In this document: positions 12,654-14,236 of the stretch, piece by piece
Layout: the number at the start of each line of letters is the position of its first letter
Numbering within the stretch: position 1 is the stretch's first letter
NCBI GenBank assembly: GCA_016202915.1
Contig: JACQNT010000087.1
Location: 1-14,236, forward strand
From: Acidobacteriota bacterium
Lineage (GTDB): Bacteria > Acidobacteriota > Polarisedimenticolia > Gp22-AA2
Reading direction: 5' to 3'
Length of the DNA stretch: 14,236 nucleotides
The notes under the pieces: model-generated
The model's database searches: none
What the model was told of the DNA's origin: nothing
The model's input: the letters and a program-made list of their open reading frames with translations, nothing else
Translations under genes and position numbers: made by a program

Positions 12654-12682
12654 AGGGTAAGTGTAAATTAAGGGAAAGTCAA
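12654..12682 (-). promoter_or_regulatory. Predicted lexA operon promoter with possible operator
   Basis: On the minus strand, TTGACT (12677-12682) and TACCCT (12654-12659) have a 17-bp spacer in an AT-richer patch. The start would be near 12647. An imperfect palindrome with ACAC and GTGT ends (12646-12664) overlaps the -10 and is a candidate LexA site. The remaining gap up to 12875 is GC-rich and shows no gene, terminator or tRNA. Confidence 0.6.
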
Positions 12683-12875
12683 GTGGCCGCGCGCCTGAGA
12701 TCCCCAGTGTTCGGTGCGGCGCCCTCCGCCTGCGAGACATGGCTCCGCGCAGGCGTGCCGCGGGACAGGTCTCGAGGAGGTCGCCCGGCGGACGGCGTGG
12801 AGGGATCCCCAGCAGGGGGGCGGTCCCTGCCGTGGCGCGGGGCCGTCGCGATGGAGCGGGCCGTCCCGCCGCTTC

Positions 12876-14236
12876 TCAGCGGGCGCCGCGACCGAGCGCG
12901 AGGTGAGGCGCGCGCGTGCCCGCGCGGTTGCGCCGAACCGTGCCCCGCGCCGCGGCGGGGACCGCCTCCACGCGCGGAGATACCTCAAACCGCGCGCCGG
13001 GCGGCGACATCGGCTGGCCGCTCGCGTCCTTCCAGAGGGTGAAGGTGTAGAAGATGATCGTGTCCGGATCGAAGCGGGCATCGGCGATCTGCGTCATGTC
13101 GCCCTGCGGGTAGCGCGTGATGAGGTAGCGCAGCGCCTCGGCGAACGGCCGGGCGTTCTCGACGATGAAGGTGACCGTGCGCGGCATGCGGATGATGGAG
13201 TCGAGGTCGAGGTGGCGGGGATCGGTGACGAGGTGGAGCGCGGGCCGGTCGCCGATCAGGTACTTGAGCGCATCGACGCGCAGCGTGTGCAGGACGTAGG
13301 TCAGGCGATCGGGCGGCACCTCGCTGCGCACGAACATGCCCATGATCGTCTGGGTCGGGCCGAAATGCTGCATCGCCTGGTCCGACCGTCCGGCGCGCAG
13401 GAAGTGGCGGCCGTACCCGTCGGCGCACGCCAGGGAGACGATCCCGGCGATGGCGGCCGCCCCCGCCCAGGCGGTGAGCGGGCGCCTTATCGCCGCCACG
13501 GCGGCGAACAGGCGGGACGTGAACAGGGCGGCGAACAGGCATATCCAGGGGAGGTTCACGAGCAGGCGCGTCAGGCTGGGGCCGGCCAGGCCGACCGTCA
13601 GGATCACCGCCAGGTAGCAAAGGAGGACGAGCGTGCCGGCGGTGTGGCGCCGGCGCGCCGCGCGGCCCTCCGCCTTCGACAGGGCGCGCCAGCCGGCGTA
13701 CAGGAGCCCCAGCGTCGCCAGGGCGGCCACGACGATCGTCTCCGGCTCGCAGCCCGCCAGGCCGTACACGGGGCTCACGCCGTCGCTGATGAACGTGGGG
13801 CTCTGGATGACGGCGTAGCGCGCCGGGAAGTAGTTGATCAGAGTCAGCGAGAACAGGAGGTTCAGGACGCGGCTGGCCTGCGGTGTCACCACGGTGGCGT
13901 AGGCGCCGCGCTCCACGAAGCCCAAGGCGCGGTGCACGACGCCGCCGTCCTTCCCGTCCGGGCCGACGGGAGACCACGCCATCAGCAGCGCCAGGCAGAG
14001 CGCCGCGCCGGCCGCGCCGGCCAGGAGCTGGCGAGGGGCCCGCCGCCCGGCGGCGCCCTCCCGGTCGAAGAAGCGGCGCAGGAGCAGGAAGGTGCCGAAC
14101 GCCAGGGGGATCGCCCGGAACGCGGTGTAGGTCCAGAAGCCGAGCCCGAGCGCCGCCCCCCAGGCCAGGTGGTCGCGCCAGCGCCCCGTCTCGAGCGCCT
14201 TCAGGAAGAAGCCGCAGGCCGCCACGGCGAACAGGG
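12876..14236 (-). CDS. Polytopic membrane protein resembling GT39/ArnT-type glycosyltransferases (N-terminus outside window)
   Basis: The reading frame enters from the right window edge, so the N-terminal part is missing; a GTG at 14225 is in frame but lies inside continuous coding. About 453 residues are visible. Several hydrophobic segments are seen, among them LAWGAALGLGFWTYTAFRAI, a later LFSLTLINYFPARY and LVLLCYLAVILTVGL. A soluble C-terminal region of ~170 residues follows (from about YGRHFLRAGRSD), with YVLHTLRVDALKYLIG and VTFIVENARPF. The GxGxxTYxAxRAIP pattern is common in PMT-type, lipid-linked-sugar glycosyltransferases of families GT39 and GT83. The N-terminal catalytic Asp region that would settle this is not present. 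The last ~30 residues are Arg/Ala-rich. Function, and any link to the SOS genes, are unknown; it is likely an independent gene. Confidence 0.65.
   Translation of the reverse strand, partial: LFAVAACGFFLKALETGRWRDHLAWGAALGLGFWTYTAFRAIPLAFGTFLLLRRFFDREGAAGRRAPRQLLAGAAGAALCLALLMAWSPVGPDGKDGGVVHRALGFVERGAYATVVTPQASRVLNLLFSLTLINYFPARYAVIQSPTFISDGVSPVYGLAGCEPETIVVAALATLGLLYAGWRALSKAEGRAARRRHTAGTLVLLCYLAVILTVGLAGPSLTRLLVNLPWICLFAALFTSRLFAAVAAIRRPLTAWAGAAAIAGIVSLACADGYGRHFLRAGRSDQAMQHFGPTQTIMGMFVRSEVPPDRLTYVLHTLRVDALKYLIGDRPALHLVTDPRHLDLDSIIRMPRTVTFIVENARPFAEALRYLITRYPQGDMTQIADARFDPDTIIFYTFTLWKDASGQPMSPPGARFEVSPRVEAVPAAARGTVRRNRAGTRAPHLALGRGAR

Noticed and set aside
1..14236. CRISPR arrays, insertion sequences, integrases, rRNA or complete tRNA genes
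   Set aside because: No regularly spaced repeats, transposase or recombinase genes, or RNA gene signatures were found on either strand by eye.

Overview
The window comes from the chromosome of a GC-rich bacterium. It carries housekeeping genes (secA, purC), a lexA-imuB-dnaE2 SOS mutagenesis cassette and E. coli-type sigma-70 promoters. An acidobacterial or deltaproteobacterial-like source is my best guess from gene content and protein style, but nothing in the window proves a taxon. Seven of the nine well-supported genes, plus one small doubtful ORF, lie on the minus strand. nagZ and htrA lie on the plus strand.

Layout, left to right. (1) 1-592: the 5' part of secA (minus), with its own promoter at 743-770. 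Upstream of it, 805-1704 encodes a membrane-anchored M23 peptidase (minus) with two promoters. (2) 1705-2054: an AT-richer divergent intergenic region holding those promoters and a spaced direct repeat, then nagZ (plus), which may have a leaderless mRNA. (3) purC (minus), convergent with nagZ, has a clear promoter. mgtC/sapB (minus) lies upstream of it and is divergent from htrA (plus), a single-PDZ HtrA protease that appears to be a lipoprotein. (4) 6009-12597 is the most interesting block. On the minus strand it reads lexA, imuB, a RhuM/Fic-Doc fusion gene, then dnaE2 (imuC). The 3' ends of dnaE2 and htrA overlap by 119 bp. (5) 12876-14236: the C-terminal part of a polytopic membrane protein resembling GT39/ArnT-type glycosyltransferases, cut by the window edge.

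How the genes fit together. LexA, ImuB (a Y-family polymerase that has lost two of its catalytic acidic residues and carries a clamp-binding motif) and DnaE2 form the known inducible translesion mutasome. No imuA is present. A gene encoding an N-terminal RhuM domain and a C-terminal Fic/Doc motif (HPFSDGNKR) sits between imuB and dnaE2. Its start overlaps the imuB stop as ATGA, so it is probably translationally coupled to imuB. Just downstream of its stop, a 39-bp stretch matches the 3' part of imuB at 32 of 39 positions, a likely scar of insertion or duplication. Between this scar and dnaE2 lie a 24-bp-arm inverted repeat enclosing a plausible dnaE2 promoter, and two hairpins sharing a TGCG loop. 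A Fic-type enzyme wired into an SOS mutasome operon is the strongest candidate here for something undescribed.
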